Below are positions 1 through 11,490 of a DNA stretch of 64,000 nt, in pieces (the stretch's first letter is position 1; each line of letters opens with the position of its first letter). The DNA lies in the NCBI GenBank assembly GCA_006503535.1, contig QYRS01000005.1:3596001-3660000 (forward strand), in the 5' to 3' direction. The translations under genes and the position numbers were made by a program. The notes beneath the pieces were generated by a model. That model worked only from the letters and a program-made list of their open reading frames with translations, was not told the origin of the DNA and did no database searches. The stretch comes from Arthrinium phaeospermum (Eukaryota; Ascomycota; Sordariomycetes; Amphisphaeriales; Apiosporaceae).

Positions 1-2
1 TC

Positions 3-842
3 CGGGTCCTGGCCATTGATGGCAGCATATCACAAGTCGCGGCCTCGGCATCATTTGCAGAGACATTGGGGATTCCCCAGGACAAGCTCGCGCACCTGGT
101 GCGCTACGTGGATCGGAAGACGCCCGCCCTGGCCGGGGAGATGGCCGCCTGGGCCGACGGGCAGAAGTGCATCCTGGTTGGACTTCACGCCTGCGGCCAG
201 CTCTCCGAGCACATGCTGCGCTACTTCGCCCAGCTCCCCTTCGTCGACTCCCTCGCGGCTGTGGGGTGCTGCTACAACCACATCGTGCCGCGCTCCCCGG
301 AGTGCCCCGACGGCTTTCCCATCAGCGGGAGACTGCGGAGCCGGCACGTCACCCTGAGCGCGACCGCCCTGATGACGGGCTGCCAGGCGCCCAACAACTG
401 GGAACGAACGGATCTGAGCAGCCCGGACTCGACCTTCTCGAACCGGCGCCTCTACCGGGCCATGTTCGAGAAGCTTCTCCACGACAAGCAGATCGACATC
501 TCGGCCAAGAGCCGCACGCCTTGGGGAATCCGGAAGGGCGACACCGTCAGCTTTGCCAAGTTTGCGCGACGCGCCATGCACAGTCTCGAGATTGAGGACG
601 AGGCTGTATCCGATGAAGAACTCATCGAGTATGACGAGAAGTACCGGCACTGCAAGGGGCAGATCGCGATCCTCTGGACCCTCAGCGTGCTGTGCTGCAA
701 GCTGGTAGAGAGCATGATAGCGCTGGATCGGTATTGCTACCTGATTGAGCAGGGGGCTAGTGAGGTAGACGTAGTGCCCATCTTCGATTACCGCGTTTCG
801 CCACGGAATCTAATGATGGTGGCCCGGAAAGAACCAGTCTAG
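3..842 (+). CDS. METTL25/RRNAD1-like methyltransferase, 5'-truncated by window edge
   Basis: The frame is open from base 3 to a TAG at 840-842, so only the C-terminal 279 residues are present. The stretch GLHACGQLS followed by VGCCYNHI matches the SAM-binding region of the METTL25/RRNAD1 (Methyltransf_32) family, whose members carry a GLHxCGxL motif and a downstream GCCYxxL loop. The family is predicted to methylate an RNA or protein target; the fungal substrate is not known to me. Codon use is GC-rich and the frame has no visible intron. The start codon lies upstream of the window. The family call rests on motif memory, not on a search. Confidence 0.75.
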   Translation, partial: RVLAIDGSISQVAASASFAETLGIPQDKLAHLVRYVDRKTPALAGEMAAWADGQKCILVGLHACGQLSEHMLRYFAQLPFVDSLAAVGCCYNHIVPRSPECPDGFPISGRLRSRHVTLSATALMTGCQAPNNWERTDLSSPDSTFSNRRLYRAMFEKLLHDKQIDISAKSRTPWGIRKGDTVSFAKFARRAMHSLEIEDEAVSDEELIEYDEKYRHCKGQIAILWTLSVLCCKLVESMIALDRYCYLIEQGASEVDVVPIFDYRVSPRNLMMVARKEPV

Positions 843-1109
843 AATCTCAGGCATTACCAAGGCCCCTACATCGCTCGAACGAATAGTCACGCATGACGGC
901 TGCTGATCGAAAGCCATCCAGGTTGGTGGTGACCATGGCTTGCCAAGAGTATTTATTGTTAGTGCTAGGGGCGCGCGAATTAGGTGACGCCACCCACGTG
1001 CCTGCTTCAGCCAGCCAACGATAAGAACAACCCCGCGCGGTCGGATTGACCATCGCGAAGAGTTTTCCATCACAACGACATCAGCTTTTCGCAAGCCCCA
1101 ACCCGATTC

Positions 1110-2457
1110 ATGTACCAAATAGGCTGCTCAGCCTGCACGATGCGCCGTCGGGATTCGGAACCGTGGTTTGCCCCCTACTGCCGATACTGTGGGTTTGATA
1201 TCGAGACGGGGCAATCCTTCATGGCCGGTAAGTAGGGCTCCAACGGTGTCGCCCGTGCGCACTCCGCTGCTATTGCAGCTTGCTTGCTTGCTCAACGCAC
1301 CCACGTGACATACGGCCTGACGCTCCCCACTTAGTGACTGACCAGGGCCGGGTGACGAGACCGTACACGCACCCCTCGAAGCGATTCGAAGACGACTTTC
1401 GCCCCCCCTGGACGGAACGGGACGGGCACATCCACGAAGTGGCCTACCGCGCCCGGACCGGCGTCCTCATCGGCTGCCACGTCGCGTGCTTCGAGTTCGC
1501 GACGGCCAAGTTTGTCGACGTCGACGCCGCCAAGGCCAACGACCACGACCACGGGCAGTCGCTCCGGCTCTTCCGGGCGACCGAACGCGCCTTCCAGCCG
1601 TCGGCGGCGTACAGCCGGCGCCGCTTCGACTGGCTGCGGGACAGGCTGGCGTGCTGCGTCCGGGCGCGGTACCCGGTCCTGCCGATGGAGCTCTGCCTCA
1701 TGGTTGCGGGGGAGCTCGTGCCCGAGTACGCCATCGCGAGCCTCGCGGGCGTAGTAGCGAGTTCTCGTCGTGACGGGCGCGGCGGTAATGGCGGTCGGCG
1801 CCTGGTGGACCGGGGAGACGACGTCTGGGCTCGGTACGTGCACCTTGATGGCGTCCGCTACGTGGCCAGCCTGTCCAATTCTCCCGGGCGCGGCCACACG
1901 ACGAGACTCTACGCCGCCGGGAGGGACTTGGAGGACGGTAGACACGTCCGATCCCGCCCCCCGGCCGGCGTGAACTTGGTGGAGAACCATCTGGGCATCG
2001 TCGATTTGCAGTTCTACAGCGGCAAGCCCGACTATGGCGCAGAGTGGCCGACCCGCTACGTGGATGTCCAGTGGCGCAGCCTGCGGTTCGATGGTGGCAA
2101 GTACTTCAGCGCCATTTCGGATGTAAGTTACTCCCTCCCCCCCTTCCCGTCTCCATTCGCGATTCCTCGCCTATTGTTACCTGATCCGTTGTATTATTTA
2201 CTTATGTTGTTTTCATCTCTTGCCCCCCGCTGCAGGGTGTGAAACTGCGCGACATCACCAACGACCAATCGGTCCCTTCTATCTCTCTCCCCGGAGAGGC
2301 GATAGAATCGTTCGACCGGCTCCGGCGGGTTGCCGACGATCTTTTCCACCGGAATCACCTGCTGGCGAATACCCGAAGAGACCAACACCAACTGGAGGAG
2401 TACGGGCCTCACTCGCCGTCTCAACTCGACTTCTTCAGAATGCTTGGGCGTAGCTAG
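1110..2457 (+). CDS. Unknown protein, paralogue 1 of a three-gene CxxC/HxxC family
   Basis: Exons 1110-1227, 1335-2122 and 2236-2457 (donors GTAAGT and GTAAGT, acceptors TTAG and TGCAG) give 375 residues. I do not recognise the family. It shares with the genes at 4825 and 9476 an N-terminal CRYCGF (CxxC) element, an HVAC (HxxC) element about 60 residues later, a central stretch LPMELCLMVAGELVPEYAI that is F-box-like, a VRYVASLSN motif and the last exon start GVKLRD. The last intron lies at the same place and phase (0, after an Asp codon) in all three. Unlike its paralogues it has no acidic Trp-rich first exon; its N-terminus is MYQIGCSACTMRRRD. CxxC plus HxxC suggests a zinc site, and the LPxE stretch an F-box-like helix; both are inference. 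Confidence 0.7.
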
Positions 2458-3253
2458 CTGGGATGGGGCCGCTGAGTGGGAAGTAGTTGAGACTCTTATG
2501 CGGGCACCTCCAACGTTTGGCTAATGGTTATGGGAGGCTACTTTGGCGTCAATTTATCTACGAAAACAAAGGACTGATTGGCTTTGCACTGAAGTCCTAG
2601 GGACAACGTGGAACCTGATAGTTCCAAAACCCCCAACCCCAAATGAGAGAGACCTGTGAAGACTAACCCTTTTACGACTCCTCAATAAGTAGGACGTCAA
2701 TATCATTCCATTTGTTGCCCTGATGTAATTGGGAGCCAGTGGAATAATGAAGACAGATGGACAGATATAGACGCAAACGCACTCATGTACACTCACTCAC
2801 AAATGGCGTTGTTCGGCTGGTGAAATCGCCGCCGCCAATTTATATTGTTTGGAAGGAAGAAGCCAAAGCTCACCAGTGAGGAAAAAGCAATGCCACAGAC
2901 GATTTATTGAGGTCTTAAACACCGTTATGGAGAGATTAGGTCCATTCCTATTACAAATACCGACATCCATGTGTACGGGCATCCTCTCCTCCTTAACACC
3001 GGCCATATTCTAGTTTAGGCTGATATTCTTCTTTTCATCCTACTCGGGACCACCCGCCATTTCCGCATTTTGAGCTCCAACAGTGTTGTTTTCGATCATG
3101 AGAGGTCATGCATTGACGACTGCAGTCGAATTTGAGATGAAGGGGTGACTATCAACACGAGCTGTCGATCAATTGGAAAGAGGCGGCTTCAACTGGCGCC
3201 CGAGCCTTGATGTGCATCGGACTGTTGTTGGTCGCAGGATTCCCCGGCTCCAA
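2458..3253. other. Intergenic, no gene seen
   Basis: Short AT-richer ORFs on both strands lack coding character. It holds the 3' flanks of the paralogue-1 gene and of the convergent small secreted protein gene. I see no repeats or RNA genes. Confidence 0.6.
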
Positions 3254-3586
3254 TTACCCGTCGTACCGATTTGGGCCATGTTTGTCGTAGAACTCCGACC
3301 ACTGGCATTGGCAATTGCAGTGCCAAACGTTGTCCCTCAACTCCGCGGTAACCACGAGCCCCTGCATCTTGTGGCCCTCACAGTCGGCCTTGCGGTCGTT
3401 GCATTCGCATCTTCCATGCTCTTTGTCGCGGACGTCGATCCGGTGGTGCGAACTGACGCTGCGTACGTCGATATCGCCGCGCTGAGAAGAGCCTTCGGTG
3501 GGTGTTGGTGATGCCAGGCAGCGACTGGCACTGGCGACGAGGAAGGTGAAGAGGCTCCCCTTGAGAACGCGTTGCAAGTAGACCAT
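3254..3586 (-). CDS. Small secreted cysteine-rich protein
   Basis: A single-exon ORF of 110 residues. The N-terminus MVYLQRVLKGSLFTFLVASA looks like a signal peptide (basic n-region, hydrophobic core) with likely cleavage near CLASP. The mature part has six cysteines in a CEC, C, CNCQC pattern and many Asp/His/Arg residues. Length, secretion signal and even cysteine number fit the loose class of fungal small secreted proteins (effector or antimicrobial candidates). No family is recognised. Its neighbours are unknown-family paralogues and give no functional hint. Confidence 0.55.
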   Translation of the reverse strand: MVYLQRVLKGSLFTFLVASASRCLASPTPTEGSSQRGDIDVRSVSSHHRIDVRDKEHGRCECNDRKADCEGHKMQGLVVTAELRDNVWHCNCQCQWSEFYDKHGPNRYDG

Positions 3587-4824
3587 CTTGATGGAGTGTT
3601 GAGTAGGAGTGTCTATTGTCCGAAATCTCAGGAAATAATTGCGGCAAGTATCGGCTGACTGTGTTTTAGATCACGGATATCGACTTTGGACGTGGGAGGT
3701 TTCATCGGTATAAATAGACCACAACATGGAGAAAGGCCACTGACCCTGAGCATGATATACTGACGATGAACTCGCTCATGTAGTTGAGTGGGTTGCTTGT
3801 CGCGCAAACTTGCTTCGAGTGTCATGAGGTTTCTTCCAGGTGATATTGAACAGCTACTAACGTTCTCGCTCGAGTGAAAAGAGCACGATATGTTGACAAG
3901 TACACCACCTTGCACCCATACTTTCGCCCGTGGAGATGTCGCCTGACCCGAGAAGGCCTTGGCAAGGTTTGAACTTGAGTCGGTTGTTGGCATCTTGTCG
4001 CTGGACCTGAGCTGGTTTTCGGTTTCTTGTGGGCCTGCTCAAGACATTTATTCTCTCTAGCTAGCTGGCCTTGGGGGACCCCCGCCACGGTCCTTTAAGC
4101 AAATTTTACATCAGGTTGTGAACTCAGGTGTTGGGATTCATTTGACACCCAGCAAGTATGGAATCCCTAAGAGTCTGACACCTGAAACCATGTAAAGTGT
4201 TTACGTCTAACTCAGTACCTCCAATACGGTCCAACGCGACGACAATTAGACCGCGCTGTTTGCGGTAAATGCGGACTATAATTATATACACCGAAGACGG
4301 CCGTACACCAATGGCTTGAAGTTTTTGTGCCAGTTTGAGATTGTTTTCAGAATTGGTATAGATCGAAATAAAATAAAGCAAAAAAGGAAAAGAAAGGGAA
4401 AAAAAACGCCACACCCATGCAAATTAGCTATATCTGTGTTGTCATTATGCATACAGAGCCCTTGACACACTACGTCATTAATAGTTTCATCACGACCCCG
4501 AATCATGCCATTTTCGATGTGTAGACTCAAACGATGATATCACCAGTTCAGGGGTTAATGGCACCGCTCAAACGGGGGCCCCGTAACGGGGCGTCACGTG
4601 CGCAAAGTGCAGTGACCACCAGCTCGCTCATCGTAAGAAGGGGGGCTGGTGATGCCCGCCTCCCACAGATAGGAGCAGAATGTACCGGAATCTTATGCAT
4701 CAATTGGATCCCACACTACGTACGACCGTACTGAAGTCCATTCGACAGTAACAACCTTATACTTTTGCATCAATTATTCACAGTGCAGCGCCGGTCAGCC
4801 GCTAATTGCGCAGCAGAGTCTCTT
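3587..4824. other. Intergenic, no supported gene
   Basis: Several short ORFs (longest 121 codons on the minus strand) lack recognisable domains and read as low-complexity or random sequence. Contains the promoters of the flanking divergent genes. A plus-strand TATAAATAG string lies near 3709, but no plus-strand gene follows closely. Confidence 0.5.
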
Positions 4825-6036
4825 ATGGATGATTCTTCGGACGACGATTGGGAGGAGACATGGGAGGGGCCACCAATGGAAGACGATGGTTGGGTACCGG
4901 ATCATTGGGACCTAGTAAACGGTAGGGCGTCCCCCCTCGAGGTGGGATGAATGGTTTCGCTGACAGATTTTCGGCAAAAGGCCGAGACCAGCCTCCCAGC
5001 CTGCCATGCTACTGCGAACCCCGCTGCACCTACTGCAGCTTCCCCATTGAAGAAGGGGACATGGTGGTCGCCGCACCGGCGCAGTTTACCGACCGGGTGT
5101 CGGCGCCGTTTGCCTGGGCGGAGGCGGGAGTGGAGTGGATTGACGACAGCCTCGGGGCGGATTTCCGCTGGCCGGTAGAGCGGAAACACGTCCTGAGCGA
5201 AATCCCCGGTTGGCACGAGCCGTGCTTCCGGTTCGGCACCGGCCGGCTGGGCATGCGCCGGGGCCGCGAGATCCACGACGCGTCCCGCTACGGCCACGCG
5301 CCGGACGCCTCGCACGACCGGCAGCGGTTCGTGCGGCTCCAGGGCGAGCTCGCCCCGTTGGTCCGCGCGCAGTTCCCCGCGCTACCCTTCGAGATCTGCC
5401 TCATTATCGCGGGCTATCTCGTCCCGGAATACGCCATCTGCCTGCTGGACAACCTGTGGGGGATGCACGCTACACGCTATCTACCGATCCAGGTCAGCCT
5501 GGAGAGCGATATCTGGGCCCGCTTCGTCACCGTGGAGAACACCAAGTACTTGGCCGGCCTCGCGAATGCGCCCGCGCCGGGCCACAGCACCAAGATCTAC
5601 AATGGCCGCTCGAACGACGGTTCGGCGGCCCCGGCCATGGTCATGACGTTGGAGGACCATCTGGGGGTCCGGGTGATGCTATCTTCGTCCTCGACCAGAT
5701 CGAATCTGCGGCGTTGGCAGCTATCCCCGGTAGAGGGACAGGTAATGGTCCGCTTTTGGGGCGGCGGCGGCGATGGCGGCGACGGCTTGAGGCTTTTCTG
5801 CGATGTGAGTACCTACTATTCTACCTTCCGGTACCCATTACACCCCCACCACGCCTGGGTTGCTCTGCTTACAATTCGGCCACCCTAAGGGAATCAAGCT
5901 GCGTGCATATGAACTGAGAGATGGGGAAATAATGGACGCCAAAGAGTTCCAGGGCCTGTTATCGAGAGCCGCTGCTGTTAGTACTGGTGATAGTAGCGAT
6001 GAGGATGAGTGGGCAACGGAAGACGAGGAGGATTGA
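4825..6036 (+). CDS. Unknown protein, paralogue 2 of the CxxC/HxxC family
   Basis: Exons 4825-4921, 4981-5804 and 5890-6036 (phase 1, then phase 0) give 355 residues. Exon 1 is acidic and Trp-rich (MDDSSDDDWEETWEG). Exon 2 carries CTYCSFPIEEGD (CxxC), WHEPC (HxxC), LPFEICLIIAGYLVPEYAI and TKYLAGLAN. The last exon starts GIKLRAYE and ends in an acidic tail. The first acceptor (AAAAG at 4980) is the only one in the required phase; it is a weak sequence, so that junction is the least certain. Same strand and same intron positions as the genes at 1110 and 9476, so they arose by local duplication. No function can be assigned. Confidence 0.7.
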
Positions 6037-6276
6037 GAGGTAACAGGAGATCGCCAAGGACTTGATCAACATTGTCATGTAAAGTTGGATGGTCCGACTA
6101 TGAAAGTTATCTACGGACGTTCCATCGACCAAAAGTACTTTGCAAACAGTTCAAAGGACTTTCTAGCCGTTGAACCACGGCAATGACATCAGCAGTCAGC
6201 ACCGTTCTATAAGTATTTCTCCCGACCCCATCCGAAAATAACCCATCCCACTACATTAGCGATCTTATTACGCATG

Positions 6277-8562
6277 CTAAACTGAAGGTACCAATACGTA
6301 CGACTGCTCTGGTTGACGATAAGACCGTAAGGATCGGGCCATTCGTACTAGGTCCAATCTATAGGAGAAACCAAGAGCTGCAATCGCCAGAGGGATACCG
6401 AAGGCAACTAAACGACACCATCAGCCCATGTATCAACAACCAATAGCTACCCAATGTGGGCGAGTTGGATTAGTAATCTCTCACATATGTACATGAGCGT
6501 TTGGGCAACAGAGGGAGGCGCTTGAGCCCACTCCACCGTGTTCATGCCGAACAGGGAGCTTATGAAGCTCAGAGGCAGCTAAAGCGACAGGTTCAGCATC
6601 AACAGTCTCCATACAGTGTTTGGTAGAGCGACGGATAGGTGCCTTACGAAAAAGACGGTGGCGACAGTGAATATCATGATCTTCCTGTTCTGGTCCATAG
6701 TCAGGATGATCTGCTTGAGATCCATGGTCTTTGTCAACTAGTCATGAGACGTCGGACCCTGTCTGTCAGTGAAGTAGTTCCCGGCAATCGTGATGGCAGC
6801 TCACCATTTCGTCAATGTGTTTAGCCTCTTCTTGCAGACCGCTCAGATGCTCGAGGTACTGATGTAGCTGGCGGTTCCACGTATCCATGTAGTGGTGGTT
6901 GAAGCCGGTCAGCGCCTCCAGTTGTTGCTGGATAATACCCTTCATGATGGATACTTCATCGTGGATATGGCGCGAGGAATAGATGGCCATTATCTCATTC
7001 TGGAACCTGTCGTCGAGCTCATTCCCGGCCACGCGGCGAAACACGTCAGACGCCCTTGTCCGCTGGGTTGGAGGCTGTCAGCACTGCTTGCAACCACCAA
7101 GCGGCATACACATGGAAGCAATAACAACACACGGCGACAGCTGTCGCACGCAAAAGTGGAATTCCACTGGATCATACGGCTATAGTGGTATATGTACCCA
7201 ATGCAACAACAGCCAAGTAGTTGATCGACTTACCACTTCGGCCAAAGAAACCTTGAGGTGGTCGAGGTACCGCAGCCGCTGCGTTCTCCGCTGATCCCTG
7301 TCCAGGTGGGGGAAGAAGACGCTGTAGGCACGGTAAATGACATGGGCGGCCATCCTCATGGCGCCTCCCTCAAAGTGCTGGGCCGGGCGGTGGTTTCGAA
7401 GCGCCTGCTCGACGGCCAGGCACTCGAGATCCAAGTGAGGGCAGCTAGATGTGGTCGGATGGTCTTTTCGGCACTTCGTCCCCCGAGGGAATGACGTAAT
7501 CAGAATGTCTGGGGGAAATAGTTGTCAATGCATCGCGCTGGCGAAAAGGGATATAGAATAGACGTGAATTCTACTGTACTTTGGCTGTTCAAAGACCACA
7601 TCCAGAGCTGATCCACACACATGAAGGTGTTTCTCTCGTCAGCCAGGTTGTGGTCATTGATAAACTTGACGACTACCTGGTCGTCAATGAGTTCCATGAT
7701 CTTGAGCGGGTCTAGGTACTGATTCCCGGCTTCGTCAAGGGTTCTTCTTCGATGCACGACCCCTAAGCCGCGCAGTTTGGATAAGTCTTGGGGCGGATTC
7801 GTCTCCCAGTGGAGGTAGGGCATCTAGTAACGTCATTACCCATAGCTTGTCTGTAGGCGGGGGCTGAGATAACGCGTCTTACGTAGAGAACCATATCATC
7901 TGAGAGCTCCGACTGCTCATTAGGCGGCTTCTTCAACCCGAAGTACGGTCCGTCTGGTAGCGATTTCCACTCCTGCTGAGATAGAAAGACCCAATCGTTG
8001 CGTCCCTCCCGTGGCACAATTTCTAGGAAACCGTAGAGATTGAACTTAGCATTGCCCTCAATGCAAAAGAAGCTTTGCCGCTGCACCGAAGGGGTACTAA
8101 CGATGCTGTAAGCGAAAGCCCGTGTGTAGCATGGAACCACTTGCTTCGACTCTCGCGCTTCCGCTCTGTGTTCCGTGGTACGACGTGGACGGGGGTCTTC
8201 GCTCCAAGTGCGCCCAGCGCTCTTCTTGCAGCAAGGTATCAGCCTGCTCCGGGCCACATATTGCCCTGATTACTTTCTTCCGCGTCGGTCCCATCAGCAT
8301 CTACCGCGGTTTCAGCCATTAGACGTTAGACGCATTTACTTACTTCGCAAAGCGACATGCTGTTGAAGGGGATGTGAATCCAGGCGAATGGTCCCAGCCC
8401 GCGTACCTCTTGCGACATCTTCCTAAGGTCTGTGATCTGGGCGGTCGACAGACCTTGGGTCTCGCGGAAAAGCGTGACGTCCCATGTCCTGACCTTGATG
8501 TGTTCAAATCCCTCTGGGATCTGATCTGTGTCTAGTGGCTTCCCCATGGTCTTGATGGTCAT
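6277..8562 (-). CDS. CorA-like Mg2+ transporter-family protein (fungal, multi-exon)
   Basis: Traced exons on the minus strand: 8562-8344, about 8300-7883 (with one unresolved junction or frameshift near 8100), 7823-7580, 7508-7234, 7074-6805, 6728-6648, 6578-6485 and 6407-6277. Family landmarks appear in order: IHIPFNSMSLCE, MPYLHWET, RRTLDEAGNQYLDP, VDQLWMW, ITSFPRG, DEVSIMKGIIQQQ, then the first TM region LPLSFISSLFGMNTVEW containing the GMN signature of CorA channels, and a second TM AFGIPLAIAALGF. This fungal branch is often linked to signalling or incompatibility proteins rather than bulk Mg2+ uptake. The frame change between the FRLQH and SFFCIEG segments could be a short intron or a 1-nt indel. 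Confidence 0.78.
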
Positions 8563-9475
8563 CCGCAGAAGCCGTGACGAACGAACATGGATTCAAAAAA
8601 AGGGAGATATGACTTCCCGTATATGTCATTAGAAACCGAAAATCTTACATTGCTGAGGTTCAGCTGCTGACCATCCACCAATCAGCGAAGCTCAAGAACA
8701 ATTGGAGCGGGGTAAGAATATGGACCCTTCTCTTCCCTTGACGTCGGAGGCGCTGTTCTTAACATGGTATGTTCTAACCTATAGGGTGGCTGCATCGTTC
8801 ATGCGTCATCCTGAGTATCCGCAGAGCTGATTCTGCGGAGGGTATCTTCACTTAAAGATCCTATCACTAACTATTTCGCCGGGTCCGAGTTGCTACCGAT
8901 CACTACTTACAGTACGTGCCCGGCGAATGGGGTTTGGGGCATCGGCATTTCCCGTGTTTAGCAGGTACGGCACCGACCGCAGCCACTGAACGGCCGCGAG
9001 AATATCTGTTAGTCTTAACCGGTGCTCACAGGGGCTTGCCACGTGATACTTGGCCGAAAAGTCTTTCCCAGCCCCACCTTGTCGCCAGAACTATTAGTAT
9101 AGCTCAGCTGCCTATCAGCTGTCGACGTACCGTAGGAGACCGAGGACCACAGATAGACGAGTCAGGGAATCTTTACCCACACAATCGTGAGTAATACCTA
9201 CCGTTCAATACCGGCCTACTGCATGTGATAGTACGTATGCGACGGTGTGCCAGCTGGCAGAACGGTCTTTGATGATCAGGCGGGTTGGAAGGGCTTTTGA
9301 AGAGGACCTCCGTACTAGCTTCTTCTTTGGTTACCCGTATTCCAACGAATCGTTGCGCCAATTGGTCGCCATCAATTGACCAGCGGTCTCCTAAAGCTCG
9401 TGCCTGAGCATCGCATAGGCCCTTGTCGCCCGGAGTCCCATTGCACGACGAGTCTGAACTAGCGTCGTCGACATC
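8563..9475. other. Intergenic between divergent genes
   Basis: Upstream regions of the CorA-like gene (minus) and paralogue 3 (plus). No convincing ORF. A long minus-strand frame that starts here and runs to 10648 is antisense to paralogue 3 and not a gene. Confidence 0.5.
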
Positions 9476-10854
9476 ATGGCTGACGGAGACGATCCATGGG
9501 AACATGCCACCGAATTCGAATGGGGCAATGACTATGGATCGGACGCATATACGGATCGGGGTTTGTCTTTTTCTTCCTTTCTCCTTCATCCAGGGTCTCG
9601 TCCACCCTCGGATGGTCCGTGTCACTGTACCTTTCCCGACGTCTTGACGGGTTGCGATTGCTACCATCAAGTCAAACTTGGTTTTCTTTTCTTTTTCTTC
9701 ATCTTTCTTTCGATTCTTTGTCAGGCTCGTCGGCAGAGCCAGGGAGACAGCTTCGCTGACGGGTTTTGAACAGAAGACGACGAGTTGTGCTATTACGTCG
9801 CGCCTCGCTGCACCTACTGCGGCTTCGCCCTCGAGGACGGGGAGCCGGCGGTCCTGGGTGGCTTCCCAGGGGCGGACGGCGAGGTGACGGCGCCGTTTTC
9901 CTGGAACTCCGACCAGGTTCCCGGCGACGCACGCCCCAATACGAGCTTCGTCGTGTCGCGGGACGGCGACGGCTGGTGTTACCGGGACGGCGACGGGGCG
10001 GTGTACCACCGGGTCGGCGCCGCCCACGAGGGCTGCTACCGGTTCGCCGCCGACCACCTCCGGGGCGTTGACGGCATGACCTACCGGATGCGCTCGGCGC
10101 TCGAGTACACGTACGACCCTTCGCCGGTGCACGACCAGCGGCGGTTCGTGTGGCTGCAGGGCAAGGCCGCCGAGCTGGTGCACGCGCAGTTCCCGCGGCT
10201 GCCCCCGGAGATCTGCCTCGTGGTCGCCGCGCACCTCGTGCGCGAGTACGCCATCAGCCGGTTCGCCAGCGCCTGGCGGAGCCCTCGCCCCGGACACTAC
10301 CATGTCGAAGTGTCGCGGACCGGCGACATCTGGGGTTCCTACGTCGCCATCGACGGCGTGCTGTACCTGTCCGGCCTCTCGAACACGCCCACGCCGACCC
10401 ATGTCATCCAGTTGCAGAGGGCCAGCCGCGACCCGGAGCTGACGGTGACGTCGCTGGAGGACCACCAGGGGGTCCGGGAGCTGATCTCCTCGAGTGACAC
10501 GCTCGATGCCCAGGTAAAATTGACCGTGGGCTCCAAGGACTGGCCGGCCTGGGTACGTCAGCACAAGCGCAATGTGCACGGGCACATCATCTTTTTCTAC
10601 GATGTGAGTAGTACCCCGCCACAGGGACTCTTCCCAGATCTCAATCAAGGAGCTCGGCTTACATATATCATCTCCGCAAAAAGGGTTTAAAGCTGCGTGG
10701 AGGGCGCAGTGAAAACGCCGTTCTCAGTGACACGAGCAACATGTTTGGCCCACTCCGAAATGCTGACGAAAAGGTACTTCAGGGGCTTAAGAGTGTGGCC
10801 CGTGATCTGGGGATAGATCCCCCTACGCGGCCCGGTCTACCTTCACTGGCGTGA
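9476..10854 (+). CDS. Unknown protein, paralogue 3 of the CxxC/HxxC family
   Basis: Exons 9476-9560, 9774-10603 and 10684-10854 (phases 1 and 0) give 361 residues. Exon 1 is acidic (MADGDDPWEHATEFEWG). Exon 2 carries CTYCGFALEDGE (CxxC), AHEGC (HxxC), the F-box-like stretch LPPEICLVVAAHLVREYAI, VLYLSGLSN and SLEDHQGVRELI. Exon 3 starts GLKLRGG. The first intron (213 bp) is longer than usual. Matching intron positions and motifs in the three copies are the main evidence that the gene models are right. The function is unknown; a zinc-binding scaffold or substrate adaptor is a guess. Confidence 0.75.
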
Positions 10855-11490
10855 GTGAGGGCGGGGTACAAATATAGCCCCCTTTCGCGTGCGTCAGTTA
10901 GGAAGCGAATAGCATCAACGCTCGAAATAAGTACCTATCAAACTCAAACATGATCGATGTACCTGGCGTTGACAGCAGGGTGCCTTTTAAGGATGGAGGT
11001 TAAGTACCTGCCAAGTAGCGTCTGCAAATTTGGGTGTACAATGCACAGGGAAAGGTCCCAGTACTGCTCACATTGACACGCGCTTGACCAACTAACCGTT
11101 GGCTGCATATATTATGCCACATGCCGCAATCTACCCTGACAAAGCTGAAGCGAGAGCTACCTTCACCTCGCAACGTTCGCGTGTATCTGAAGAAACCTGA
11201 AGTCATTATGTCCAGATGCCAGGAATCCATTTGGGGCTCAAAGAAAGTCATCACCCATGCCGCTGCTCGGGTTATCTCATCTGGCGTCGACTATTGCAGG
11301 TATCACGTTATTACGAACTCAGGGACTGCAAAAGGCAAAACCTCTTAATCTTGAAACTCCAATAGAATCATCCGAAAGGCCTCGTAATTAGGGAGTAACA
11401 GGTTCATGAACAGCTTGAAAACTCCAAAAGCCATCTCCCTCGCCTCCCCAGCGCGCCACCGTCCACAAAGACTTGATTGACTGACAATTG
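10855..11490. other. Intergenic, no gene seen
   Basis: Only short, non-coding-looking ORFs on both strands. It holds the 3' flank of paralogue 3 and the promoter of the small gene at 11491. Confidence 0.5.

Noticed and set aside
9173..10648. 491-codon minus-strand ORF
   Set aside because: Lies antisense to paralogue 3, whose exon structure and motifs are supported by two other copies; the minus frame has no family features and comes from GC-rich codon bias.
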